DNA from: Limonium bicolor
Lineage: Eukaryota; Streptophyta; Magnoliopsida; Caryophyllales; Plumbaginaceae
DNA: 64,000 nucleotides
Direction: 5' to 3'
NCBI GenBank assembly: GCA_023374045.1
Contig: CM041783.1
Coordinates: 93,345,298-93,409,297 of the forward strand
A program made the position numbers and the translations under genes. Below are positions 23,878-34,974 of the stretch, one piece after another (position 1 is the stretch's first letter; every line of letters begins with the position of its first letter). The notes beneath the pieces were generated by a model, which saw only the letters and a program-made list of their open reading frames with translations, had not been told where the DNA came from and did not search any database.

Positions 23878-24626
23878 CGCAGTAATGAACGAATGAGATA
23901 GCTAGGAATTGGAAACATGTTAATTGTGGAACAATAATGTTATAATGGCCGATGCATAGGAAATGCAAGGCCGCACCAATAAAAAAAAAAGTACTTGTAC
24001 AGTAAGTGACATGATTGACAGTAAGTGACTACAGTAGCACTAACGCCAAATATCGGTATGGAATATACCAAATATTGTAATATAGCTGAGAGAGCACTAC
24101 ACACTAGGTAGTAGCTCAATCTCAACCGACAGTAAGTCGGAAGGGAACAAGTCAATCATTGTGAAATACATAGCTGTATACACAGTAATTATCATGGAAG
24201 TGGATGGAAAATTGTGAAACTCACCGAATCCGCTCAGGGTAAAAGATACTGTGCGTCGGTTGAGAAACCATTGTTACAAAGATGAAGGTGACAATTGGGG
24301 ATGTACAATACAGTAAGAATAACAAAAGGGAGCAATTAAGCTCTACAGTTATTAGAGTTTCGCAGCAGAAACTAGTGAACCAGTGATTCAAATGTACAAC
24401 GTGAATAACGAATATGAGTGGATGGCTAATTATTAACGCCTAGAAGCCTAACAGGCCAGAATCGAAACCAATTAAGAGTTTAAACAACTCCAATGAGAAT
24501 TCTTGGTTTAGGAACTAAACCGCCAATATGGTTAAGATCCTCTAATCAGAATCCATTGTGTAATAGACCACGTGGAAGTTAAGATACTTCACGATGGCAA
24601 AACATTTAAGCTAATGTTTAGTGATT

Positions 24627-24661
24627 GATTACGTGGGCGTAATCCTTTTAAGGGGGGTAGA
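24627..24661 (+). promoter_or_regulatory. Internal hairpin-PPT module of C
   Basis: GATTACG, loop TGGG, CGTAATC, then CTTTTAAGGGGGGTAGAGCG. Its TTTTAAGGGGGGTAGA is identical to the 3' PPT motif 1340 bp downstream. Confidence 0.8.
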
Positions 24662-25120
24662 GCGCAAAACCACTTAGTGTATATTACCGTACAAGTGTAC
24701 GTAGTGTATGTGATTATATTGTGCATAGCACAAAATTATATTGTTGTTTTGATGATTGGTGTGTGTGTTACGTAAACATACACATTCATTCATGGTTTAA
24801 ATTGTATGTAATGGCGCACATCAGATGCGAATACCATTGTGATAAGTGTGTGTGTTTGTTAACAGTTGTGTGTGATTGTACAAGTGTGGGAGTAGATAAA
24901 CTCCCGGGGGAACAAAAGCCCGACAGTGTATAAATGTAAAACAGGTGTGTTGTACTTTGATAAAATATATGTGTATATACATATTATATAGTGATGCATG
25001 AAAGGGTATGAACCGACATAGAACCTAGTGAGAATAAGATTCCCTAGGCAACATGATTAAAAAGTGAATGGAGGTAACTGATAGACGGAGTTCTATCCTT
25101 TGGAGATGTTGTGATCATGA

Positions 25121-25339
25121 TTAGAATGATTTAAAAGATAGAAAATTGGAAATGAGTGATTTACTTGATGCTTGAAAATGAAGTGGGAGGTGGAACTTGA
25201 TTTGCATGTGATCAAGGGAAGCCGAACACAAATTGGAGTGGAAGGATAGTTCAACACTGATGCTGATCACATCAGGGTTGGATGACTCTTGAAACTCCCT
25301 ATAAGTGGTCACGAATAACCACGCTAATAAAAGAAGCAA
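25121..25339 (-). other. Antisense ORF in the conserved block of C (72 codons)
   Basis: Starts MLLLLAWLFVTTYREFQESS, hydrophobic at the N-terminus. It runs against the element's sense strand. G has the same ORF (62332-62577), also antisense. In A the frame continues past a stop at the VTT position with changed residues. I recognise no family; it may be a by-product of conserved DNA. Confidence 0.25.
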
Positions 25340-25965
25340 AGAGCTTAAGTTGGACTTGGAGTTGTGTGTGTTTTCAAAAGGATTTTAAATTGTTATTTAT
25401 AAAACGTTGATGGATACTTTACATAATTAAAGTTCTCTTACTTAACCTCACAAAGAAATTTTAAATTTAAGTGATTGTTTTAAACTCCCAAAGGCACGGG
25501 GACGGAAGGTGTCCATCGCGACCGGGTTCTGCGGGATCACAGTGTATATCAAGGATATTTTTGATTGCTATACATGCTCTGACATGTTGTGTGGTATGTG
25601 TAATGAATGTTGTTTTGACTTGGATTTCCTAAAGTGTATACTATCAAGGCCTATGAGTCTAAATGTGTGGTGTTACATAGACCTATGTGTCTAAAGACTG
25701 TTATGTTGTGGGGACCTATGTGTCCAAATGTTGTTATGTTACCCAAGACCAGTGAGTCAAAGGGGTTGTTATGTATGTGTAAGTGTTGTTAAGATACCCG
25801 GACCATAGAGTTCGAGGTTATCATGTGGATATGTTATGTTATGTGTGGATGTGAATGTGTTGCCCGGACCATCAAGTCCGAGTTTGTGATGTAAAGTGTG
25901 TTTGGTTATGGAAGTCTATTTCTAAGTGATTCCTGTGTTCTAATCTAATGATGTGAGGAAAGTGT

Positions 25966-26002
25966 GAACTTCGAGGACGAAGTTCTTTTAAGGGGGGTAG
26001 AT
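25966..26002 (+). promoter_or_regulatory. Hairpin plus 3' PPT of C
   Basis: GAACTTCG, loop AGGA, CGAAGTTC (8-bp stem), then TTTTAAGGGGGGTAGAT directly before the 3' LTR at 26003. Confidence 0.9.
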
Positions 26003-28404
26003 TGAAATACCCCAAACATTGATATGTGGTTTAAATATCAAACTATGTTATGTAAAGGCTAAAAAGTGCCTTAGTAACATCAGTGAACAATTTAAACCAT
26101 AATAAATGCAATAAAGCATTAAGACACAGTTTGAGCAAAAACATGCTCTAAGCTATGAGTGAACTTGGTTAGGACCCAAAGAGCCTACCAAGACTTGATA
26201 ACATTTAATTATGATTTAATAAGGCTAAATAAGTCCTTAGGAAACTTTGGTGGATAGTTAAACCAAATAAAACACAAGAAAATACCTTAAAGTCAATAAG
26301 AGCAAAAATGTGCTCTAAGCTTGGGATAAATTTGTATAAGACCTAATGGTCATATTTATATCTTATAAATATGTTAATGAACATATTAAATCAATTACCA
26401 AAGAAAACCAAGCTTGAAAACAAGTTAAAACACAAAATGTGCTTTAAGGAGTCTTAAAGCACGTTTTTGAAAAATTGTCTTGTAAATGAGTTTTGAATGG
26501 CTAAATGTCCATCATTACTCTTTAATTAACATGTGTACTATATAGTATCACATTTGGGTGGCCATATTAGTGGGAAATCAAAATTTCACTTCTATGTGCC
26601 TTAGTTTGTGAATAGTAACTTTTATAAGCTAGTTTGTAACATATAATGTTATAAGTAATTAAATTGGTCAACAAAGACTAGTATACCCCCTCCTAGGCAT
26701 AATGGTGGCCGGTTTTTGTAGTAGTGAGTCACCAAGTTGTAAAAGAAATCAAATAAGTAAAGTAAACTTTAAGTAAGTACTATTTGCTTTATAAGTTACA
26801 AATATCTCTTAAAAGCAAATTCTATCTCATTCTCTCATTTCCTTCCTTGTTCACACGGCTCCACACTTCTCTTCTCTCCTCTTCTTCTCTGTTCTCTCAC
26901 GTTAAAACAGCACCACCACCATGGAAGTCCACCTTTGACCACATGTAAAACCTAGCTCACTTAACCAAATCAAAAACAAACACCACCATTCTCTTCCCTC
27001 ATCAAGCTCTTCATTTCTATCTTCTCAAAATTTGAAGATCACCATTTCGGTGCCATGGAGTTCCCCATTGATGGAGCTTGAGCTTGTCTTTCCACATATT
27101 ATTGATCTCCTTTGCTCCTAGGTAAGGAATCTCTAAGAAAAATCAAGTTTCCTCCATGTTTTGTGTGTGACCGAAAATATTCATTAATGGAGCTCCTTGT
27201 GTTGCCTTGTTCTAGCTCCATTTGAATCTTTCAAGGACTAGGTGGAGTCCTCTCTTCATAGATATTCAAACACCCTCCAAAGATTAAGGTAAACAACTAC
27301 ATTAATGCTTTGAAATAATGTAAACCTAGGGTTTACAATGAGATGGAGCTTAAAGCTTGAATACTCATTATGTTGTTTGTATAATGTTTAGAAGTTGACA
27401 AACAACCAAATACCCCACCGGTTTTACAAGGAAACAAGAAAGAAGTTTGTGAGGAAAAAGAGGTAAACAAACTATCTCCATGTAGTTTGAATGCCTTAGG
27501 AAAATGAGCTTGATTTGCTTAATAAATACCTAAGGAGCCAATGGCAAGTGACCTAGTAAAGTGTTCTCAAGGAGACTAGTAAAAGAACATATGTTTTGGT
27601 GTATGTATTTGCAGGTCAAAGGCATTATTATGTGGGAAATTCAGTGTTTAAGGTTTATGCAATTTAAGGGCCTAAGAGCCATGCTATTTAAGGGCCTAAG
27701 TGCCAAGCAATTTAAGTTATGCACTGTATTGTGATGTAGTGCAAAGGTGTGAAGTTTGTGTATAAAATGTGTTTGATGGATTTTAGGTATTATTGAATGA
27801 CTTAAGGTGAAAACCTAAGTGTTTGGATGTGTATATACTAGAGAAGCTATGGCCAAATTTTGGAAATGTGTAAGAAGTTCTAAGTGTTTAAAGTGAGTGT
27901 TGGTGAACTAGGGAGGGGCAAAGGTGAATGAATGATTACTTGAGAAGAAAACATGTATTAAGGTGATTTAGAGTGATGCAAGGATTTAGGTGTTGTCTTT
28001 GAAGTTCTAGGAATTCAATGTGTGTTTAGTGGATGTGTGTAAGTCTTGGAGGAGTTTGTTTAAGGTTAGGTAATGTTGATATTCAAGGAATAAGTGATGT
28101 TTGGCAAGATGTAAAAAGGAGATTTAGTTAGTAAGAAAATGATGCTTAAGAGATGATGTTAAGATGAGGAGAAAGTGTTTTGGGATAGTAGTTATAATAG
28201 GTGAGAAACACCACTTAGGAACCTAGTACAAATGTTGAAAGTGTTAAGAAATTTTACAGGAATAAGTAAAGGCTTAAGGAGTTAGAAAATGAGTTTCATG
28301 GATGTTGTATGTGGATATAAGGTACCCAAATGTTGTTAGGAAGCATTAAGAGGCCTTAGGAGAAGTTTGGTGAAGATTGGCAAAGTTTGGGTAAGTATAG
28401 AAGG

Positions 28405-28665
28405 CGACCGACCCAGGGGTCCGACCCAGTTTTGGGTCGGTCGAGCCTCTGTTAGATGTTAGGAATTGTTCGGTGATGGTCCGACCCAAAGGGGTGGGTC
28501 GGACATGGGTCGGTCGGTCAAGTTTCAAAGGAAGAAAATGTTCGCACATGGTCCGACCCAGTCGAGTGAGTCGGACGTGGGTCGGACGGGCATGTTTATA
28601 AGGAAGTAAAAGGGCTCTGTAATGGACCGACCCAGCTGTGGGTCGGACGGTGGGTCGGTCGGACC
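28405..28665. repeat. GC-rich hairpin cluster in the 3' LTR of C
   Basis: Same four units as 18963-19224, with small changes in a G run. Confidence 0.85.
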
Positions 28666-29392
28666 AAAAACATGGTTTAAGGTTATGAAATGATATGTGA
28701 TGATGGGGATTGGTAGGTAATGATGTTATAAGGATGTTAAGGACATGTTAGGTGAGTTTTAATGACAATTAAGTGGGTTAAAAGTTGTATTAAAATGTGA
28801 GAGTAAAACAAGTTAAAAATGTTAAGTTATGTAACTAAGTTAACGGGGAAAAATTAAGCATTGACATTAGATAATCAAGCAAACCCCGATGTTAATAAAA
28901 GCACATGTGATGTTAACAGTTGTTCGAGAATTGCTCGAGGTACATAAATGGACAGGATAAGTGGACTCCGGTGACAGGTATGGTTTTCTTGCAACCTGTG
29001 TCCTACCGGATTACACCGGCTTGTATGCCAATGTGTTTTTCTGTATGTTGCCACGTTGTAAGATTAAACATGTAATGAGTTTACAGTAATTCATTTATGT
29101 GGCGTGTACAACTCCGATACCATTTAACCTCGAAAGTGTTAACCTGAGTTAACTGAGTCTAGGATCACATGAGAGTTCGGTATTCGGAGTAAACGACCCG
29201 TACCATGGGACGTACTACCCACGGCTATGCGTGCGTTAATTGTGTGATATGTGTATGTGAATGTAGGGATCTCCCTTGTATGTTTAACCCAGTTGTAATA
29301 CTGTATGAGATGTTATGTGACAGGCTCCATAGTGGGGTTCTAAGTATTGTCTAAAGTAAGTATGTACTAACAGTAGTGAGGAATCCGGTTTG

Positions 29393-29397
29393 GCCGG
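29393..29397. repeat. Target-site duplication of D, left copy (GCCGG)
   Basis: GCCGG precedes TGTAGACACC at 29398 and follows the CA end at 47393-47397. Confidence 0.93.
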
Positions 29398-30428
29398 TGT
29401 AGACACCAAAAATTCTCACCCCATAAAGCAAATTCCGAAATAATAAGAGGGGTCGTCGTCTTTCCTTTTTCAAAACATATTAGCGTGCGTGCTAAGACGA
29501 AACCATCATTTTATAATCTTTTTCAAAACATTTCAGAAAAAAAACACAATTCTTCGAAAATGAATTTCCAACGACAGTCCAGTTTCAAAATCGTCTCTCT
29601 TTGTTTATTCACTTATTTTACGATTTTATTTTTTGTTGTTTATATTCTATTTATTTATTTACTCATCTATCCCTTTTTCTTATATTTTATTTTATTCTAC
29701 CATTAACATTAGTATTTTCATTTTCATTTCATTTCTGTTTATACACACTCATTTTTCATCTTTCAAACCCATCCACACTTTTAAAATCTGACCTAGCCCA
29801 ATTCCCTAAACCCACACTACTTTCAGCCCATAGCTTCAAAGAGCCCACCCAAACCCTACCATCTAATCCCTAACCTCCTGTTATATAACAACATGAAAAA
29901 CCCTACTGTAGCCATCGTTCCGGTCTTCCTCCTTACAACTCCACACACGAAACACAAAAAAAACCTGTCGATCTTCCGCTTCAATCCATGTGATTTTGCT
30001 ACTTCGACTGGCGAGAAGGAGCACATAAGCTCTGCTCTCCCTTCATTCTCTCCAAGCTGGCGAAACAACATACGAGCTCTGCTCCCTCATCCTCAGAACT
30101 AGAGACAAGAAAATCCAGCCCTAGCTTCTGGTCATCTTCATTCAAATTTTCTGGTGCCGGTGAACTGAAGAAAGAAACGAAACAAAGCCTTCCACCTCTC
30201 GATCGCCGCAGTCTGTGACCGAAATCGAAGACCGAAGCACGACTACCGTCTCGTCTCACACAGTCACACGCATTCATGCGCCATCCTCCGATCGAGACTT
30301 CTTCTCCTCAATCAAATCGAAACCCACTGCTCTGAAGCTAAGTTCACATTCTGTTTTTTTTTTAATTTCTGTATTACTCATATTTCTCTGTGGTATCCTC
30401 CATTTTGATTTTTCCTTCACTTTCCGAA

Positions 30429-30438
30429 CTATATAAAC
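30429..30438 (+). promoter_or_regulatory. TATA box, 5' LTR of D
   Basis: CTATATAAAC, a good plant TATA consensus about 1 kb into the LTR, in a context unchanged in the 3' LTR (42842). Transcription would start about 30 bp downstream. Confidence 0.6.
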
Positions 30439-31914
30439 TGATGTGCAAACCTTAGAGTTTCTGAACTCGTTTCATTCACTTTCACTCAGAGAAGTAACCG
30501 ACCTCGCCTACAATGGGATCTAGGCCATGCTTTCAATCGCAAGAGTTGGGATCTGTTTCCTGGATTTCCTTCACATCTCGATTTCTCATGAAGAGAGAAA
30601 CCCTCTTCCTGTTATTAGCTCCCTTCTGTTTCGTATTATTCAGAAATTATCCTTAATGGTTCACCTGGTCTCATCTTCTCAATTTGTCATTGGAATCTAA
30701 TTTACATGAGTTGTGTTTCAATAATCATTCTGACCCAGCCTTTGAGGTTGGTCACGGGATAGAATTGTTGTGTACCTTGTTTCTTCTCGTAACGATTGAT
30801 GTCAATCGGGATGGGTTCATCCCCCTTTATGTTCGATATCAGATTTATGCCTCAGAAGCTCAAATGGTTCTCCTCTGCTCTCGTATCTGTTTGCGAGTAA
30901 TCTCAGCTGTTAATTGTTTATTTTCAGTTCTGGTTTGGATCCTATTTGGATTATGCTAATGTGTGGAGTTTATTTCATAAGTCAATTCAGTATCACGTTA
31001 TTCTATTTGCGCTTGTTGATGTTCATCCCGAAAGTGGTATCGATTATGTGGACTGTTGCCTTTTGCACATGGTTGTATGGTTTAGAAGGTATATTGGACA
31101 CTGCTGTCCGTGGGCCCTGATGTTGACAGAAATTTAAATCGTTTTGCACTTGCCCGCCTGGCATTACAATGGCTTGAGGTTTGCTTAGCTCCTAGCGTTT
31201 TCCTTGCTACCTTGCTCATAGTGTAGCGCTGGAACATGTTTGATTCAGGCATTGACTTATGTACAATATACCATCGGTTATTCAATTCGATTTGCTCCTT
31301 ACTGTGCTTCTTGGTGATTTGTCTGAGGTACATGTATGCGATTGAATATTTGCTGCGGTTGGCTTGACCTGAGCTGTGCTTGCCGGACTTGTGGTTTGAC
31401 TTTGGAATATGCAAGTTGACGGTACCCTGTGCCTGGTCAGACGGAGGTTGATGTCTGCTCATTATTGTTGAGATGGGTCAGCGGATATTTGACTACCCGT
31501 TTCAGCTAGATTTTGTTTAAAACCGGGGGCAGGCCACCCGTCGGTCGGTTTCTATTATCTACGTCTCCTTTTGATTATGACCTACAATTCATTTTCATTA
31601 TGTGGTTTGCCATTTGATGTTTTATCTCATGCTATACATGTATATACTGTATGTTTATCTTTATTGTAATTTTGGCTTCATTGTATTTTGGTTACTATTA
31701 CAAGCCTAGTTATTATTCTTTTAGGACCGAGCCTTAGGATAGAGGGAGAACCCTAAGATTTAGGTGAGCCATGGTCCCACCTAATAAATTGGGTGATTCC
31801 TAAACCCAAACCACATCTTATTTTTTGTAATAATATAATACAAAAAAAAAAACAAAATCAACTTCAAAATCTCAAAGCAAAAGCCCAATAAAAATCGGTC
31901 CAATTCCAATCTCA

Positions 31915-32720
31915 ATTCAGCCCAAGCCTTCGGCTTGGCCCCAGTAACCAATTTCAGCCCAGCCCAATAACCACTCGGGCCTGTCAAATTTAGCCCAAAA
32001 TATCAGCCAGCCCAAGTTGCAATCCATCCCACAATAGTATCGCCCATAATCTAGTCGGGCCCACAGTCCAATCTCATTTTTCAAACCAGCCCAATTTCAT
32101 TTTTTTTTTAAAAAGCCAAACAACATTTCAAACCCAAATAAAAAGGCCCAAGGCCCATTCAGCCCAAAAATAATCTTCAGCCCACAACTCAATCACCCCA
32201 AGGCCCAAATTCCAACCGGCCTAGAAGCCCAATTCAGCCCACAGCTCAATCACAACTCGGCCCATAATTCCAATCCAAACCTAGCCCACAATCCAGCCTA
32301 ACTTGGCCCAATCACAAATTGACCCAAGCACACAAATTGGCCCAAGATCCAAACCTGAGCCCAATTACCAAACACAATTCAACCAAAAAGCCCAATTTGG
32401 CCCAACCCATTTCGGCCCATTAGCCTAATCTGGGCCAATTAGCAAATCCAACCCATAAGCCAAATCAAGCCCAAAGCCCAAACTCGGCCCAGTTTGGCCC
32501 GAGCCCAAAACCCAAACCCGAAGCATGGCCCACTACTCCTCAAAGTCGGCCCATTACCCAATTTGGCCCAAACGCCCACACTTGACCCAAACACAACCTC
32601 GGCCCAAAGCCCAAACCCGAAGCCCAAACCCGAAGCCCAAACCCAAGGCCTAAAACCGAAGCCCAAACCCATGGCCCAAAACCATAAAAGACCCATGTCT
32701 CAAATAAGGCCCAAGTCCCA
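31915..32720 (+). repeat. GGCCCA-rich degenerate repeat, 5' LTR of D
   Basis: Dozens of AGCCCAA/GGCCCAA words without strict period. Reverse-complemented, GGCCCA is TGGGCC, the plant site II element bound by TCP factors (known motif; function here untested). Confidence 0.75.
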
Positions 32721-32776
32721 AAGCCTAAGTTCACAAAAATAAGTAAGTCCACAAGAATCAAACCTTGAACCAAAGG

Positions 32777-33095
32777 TTGACCTTTGACCAAAAACCTTGA
32801 CCTTTGACCAAAAAACTTGACATTTGACCAAAAACCTTGACCTTTGACCAAAAACCTTGACCTTTGACCAAAAACCTTGACCTTGACCAAAAACCTTGAC
32901 CTTTGACCAAAAACCTTGACCTTTGACCAAAAACCTTGACCTTTGACCAAAAACCTTGACCTTTGACCAAAAACCTTGACCTTTGACCAAAAAACCTTGA
33001 CCTTTGACCAAAAACCTTGACTTTGACCCAAAACTTTGTCCTCGACCAAAAAAGTGTTGACCTTGACCCAAAACGTTGACCTTGACCTTGACCCA
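32777..33095 (+). repeat. 20-bp W-box minisatellite, 5' LTR of D
   Basis: About 13 tandem copies of CCTTGACCTTTGACCAAAAA with a degenerate tail. Each unit has two TTGACC words, the W-box core bound by WRKY factors. Confidence 0.9.
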
Positions 33096-33627
33096 ACTTG
33101 GACTCAACCCGAGCTCAACCTAGTTCAAGCCTAAACCTCAATCCAAACCGAACTCGAACCTCAATCCAATCCAAACTCGACCTCAACCCAATCCAATTCA
33201 AATCCAATTCGTTTTCAATCTCAGTTCAATCTTGACGCATTCACTTCAAACCCGACTTGTAAATTCCATTCAAAATCCAAAAATCCAGAGAATCCTCCTT
33301 CTCGAATTTCAAACAGTCTTTTTATTCAAAGTTCACCAAGTTTTCAAGAAACCATTTTGTAGGATTTTAAAGGAAAAACTCTTCTCACATCACAGAAAAC
33401 TCTTCTCTATTGCAGAAAGTTCTTCTCACATATACAGAAAGTTTTCTCCTAAAACGTTTCTCAAAATCAGTGTTTCTTCATCGAGAATTCCGAACAACTT
33501 TCAAAGTTTTCTAACTTGGTTTTCAAATCCCAATAATTTGTTTTCGGGGAGCAGAAATGTCTGACCCCTTCAAAACATTTTCTTCCTGGTTAGACATTGC
33601 TTGTTTCTCTTCCAAATTAAAAATCCG

Positions 33628-33780
33628 AGGCGGGGCACTGGGGTCATAACCTCCCTAGTCGCAGTCTGGATCTCTTTAGGCGGGGCATTAGGGTGACAAA
33701 CCTCCCCTAACTGCAGCCTAGATTTTTACAAGGCGGGGTGCTTGGGAGGTAACGGCCTTCCTAGTTGCAGCCGGGATTTT
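33628..33780 (+). repeat. Three-unit ~50-bp tandem repeat, 5' LTR of D
   Basis: Three diverged units starting AGGCGGGG and ending GCAG-C-(T/G)GGAT/AGAT-TTT. Confidence 0.75.
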
Positions 33781-34860
33781 AGAATCGTCTAACTCCCTTC
33801 TACTCGATTTCAATGTTTTCGGTTTTTAACATTTTAAAACCCGGGAGTTAGAGACGTTATTAGGGTTTGACCGAGAACATCTCATTCATGGTGTTTCTCT
33901 CTGAATCCTATTTTCGACATAAATTCATTGCCCCATCTTTCGAGCCTCGGCACTTACCATTAATTAAGTGTCGTGTTCGAGGGGGTACATGGGGTAATCC
34001 CTCGGGATTATCCGCCCTTTTACAACAAAAAATGATTTTCTTCGGTTTTAAAACAACTTTAAGAGAGACAATTCTGAACAACCCAATCCAACATTTCCAT
34101 TAGAGCTTTAGGACCCATAAACACTCAATCCTCCTTTGAACCAACTCTAAGTCATATAGGACCTCCCATTCTTGAAGACTCTTAGAAGCCTGAAACATCT
34201 TCGAAACCTGAACACACAACCTGACCCGAATACCCCTTAACCCCACAACACGACTAGAACACCTCCCAAACACTCAAACCTCCTTTGGCTCCCACAAAAA
34301 TTCAATCCGTCATACTCCAAGTCTTGTACATACACTCAACCTCAAGCTTTTTTCTCAAATCTTCATTCTATTCACCATTCCTCTTCTTGGCGCTAGCTTG
34401 GCAGAAAAGCTCGCCTCATCCACTCTCTCTCTCTCTCTTCCCGTCCTACTCCTACCCTGGCTTTTAAGTGAATCTCTTTAATAAGGTTTTGAAAGAAGGC
34501 AATCCCGACAATTGGAGACCGAGGTTTCCTCGGACACCAATCCGAAGTCGTGGTCGTTGCCACTTCTAAGGGTGTAACCCAGTGCGAACCCACAATAGAA
34601 TCTCTGGCTTGATCAGATAAGTCCTATCCATAGGCAATAAATCATCAGAGTCAATTAACGGTTCTTATAACCCTTCTCCTTCCTTCCTAGTTCCTTAGGT
34701 CAAACTAGGTGGCGACTCTAGTCAAATCCGCCTTATAGAGGCATCAGTCCGCGTGGGCCCATCGAGAGCGGGTGTAGTGTTCACTTACACTCCCCTTATG
34801 CTTTCTGGGAAAGACGGACGATTCAGTAGGTATTTGAGGGTTGCCAGAATAACGGGTTTC

Positions 34861-34878
34861 CACCCTCCACAGAATGGC
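34861..34878 (+). repeat. Duplicate of the LTR/PBS junction inside the 5' LTR of D
   Basis: CACCCTCCACAGAATGGC is identical to 34943-34960, which spans the LTR end and first PBS bases. The 3' LTR keeps the copy (47300-47317). Confidence 0.85.
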
Positions 34879-34956
34879 AATTTCTAGGATCTAGGCTTTT
34901 AGTCAGGCCATATTTAGATAGACCCCCCTCATACCGAAAAATCACCCTCCACAGAA

Positions 34957-34974
34957 TGGCGACTCTGCTGGGGA
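34957..34974 (+). promoter_or_regulatory. Primer-binding site of D
   Basis: TGGCGACTCTGCTGGGGA, 3 bp after the LTR end, clearly unlike the Met-tRNA PBS of A, C and E. Ogre elements are reported to use Arg tRNA; the tRNA matching here was not checked. Confidence 0.75.

Larger units (their letters stand above)
21124..26002 (+). mobile_element. Internal region of C (non-coding)
   Basis: About 4.9 kb between PBS and PPT with no ORF over 90 codons and no retroviral protein motif. Blocks match the A and G interiors in the same order (CACCTAGGCGTGTGACGGAC near 22372; the 50-bp block; both PPT modules; the block at 25085-25340). The lack of coding sequence in A, C and G suggests one ancestral derivative rather than separate decay. 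Confidence 0.87.
26003..29397 (+). mobile_element. 3' LTR of C, first segment
   Basis: Copy of 16586 to about 19960. Differences from the 5' LTR are mostly 1-base indels and one short insertion near 26760-26777. Hairpin cluster at 28405-28665. Split by D after GCCGG (29393-29397). Confidence 0.93.
29398..34953 (+). mobile_element. 5' LTR of D (5.56 kb)
   Basis: TGTAGACACCAAAAATTCTC to CACCCTCCACA. Contains a TATA box (30429), a GGCCCA-rich stretch, a W-box minisatellite, a three-unit repeat of about 50 bp and an extra copy of its own PBS-side junction (34861). ORFs of 60-170 codons here are low-complexity or repeated in the other LTR; none is a credible gene. Confidence 0.93.

Noticed and set aside
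30684..30959. 91-codon ORF in the 5' LTR of D, longer (121 codons) at 43098-43463
   Set aside because: Its length changes by frameshift between two nearly identical LTRs and it matches no known protein; treated as chance.
31082..31462. 126-codon minus-strand ORF in D LTR
   Set aside because: Broken differently in the other LTR copy (43397-43882), so not maintained.
32540..33107. Overlapping minus-strand ORFs of 112-169 codons rich in VKVFGQRSRF-like repeats
   Set aside because: They are the 20-bp W-box minisatellite read in three frames. The unit has no stop codons, so all frames stay open. The same happens at 45165-45562.
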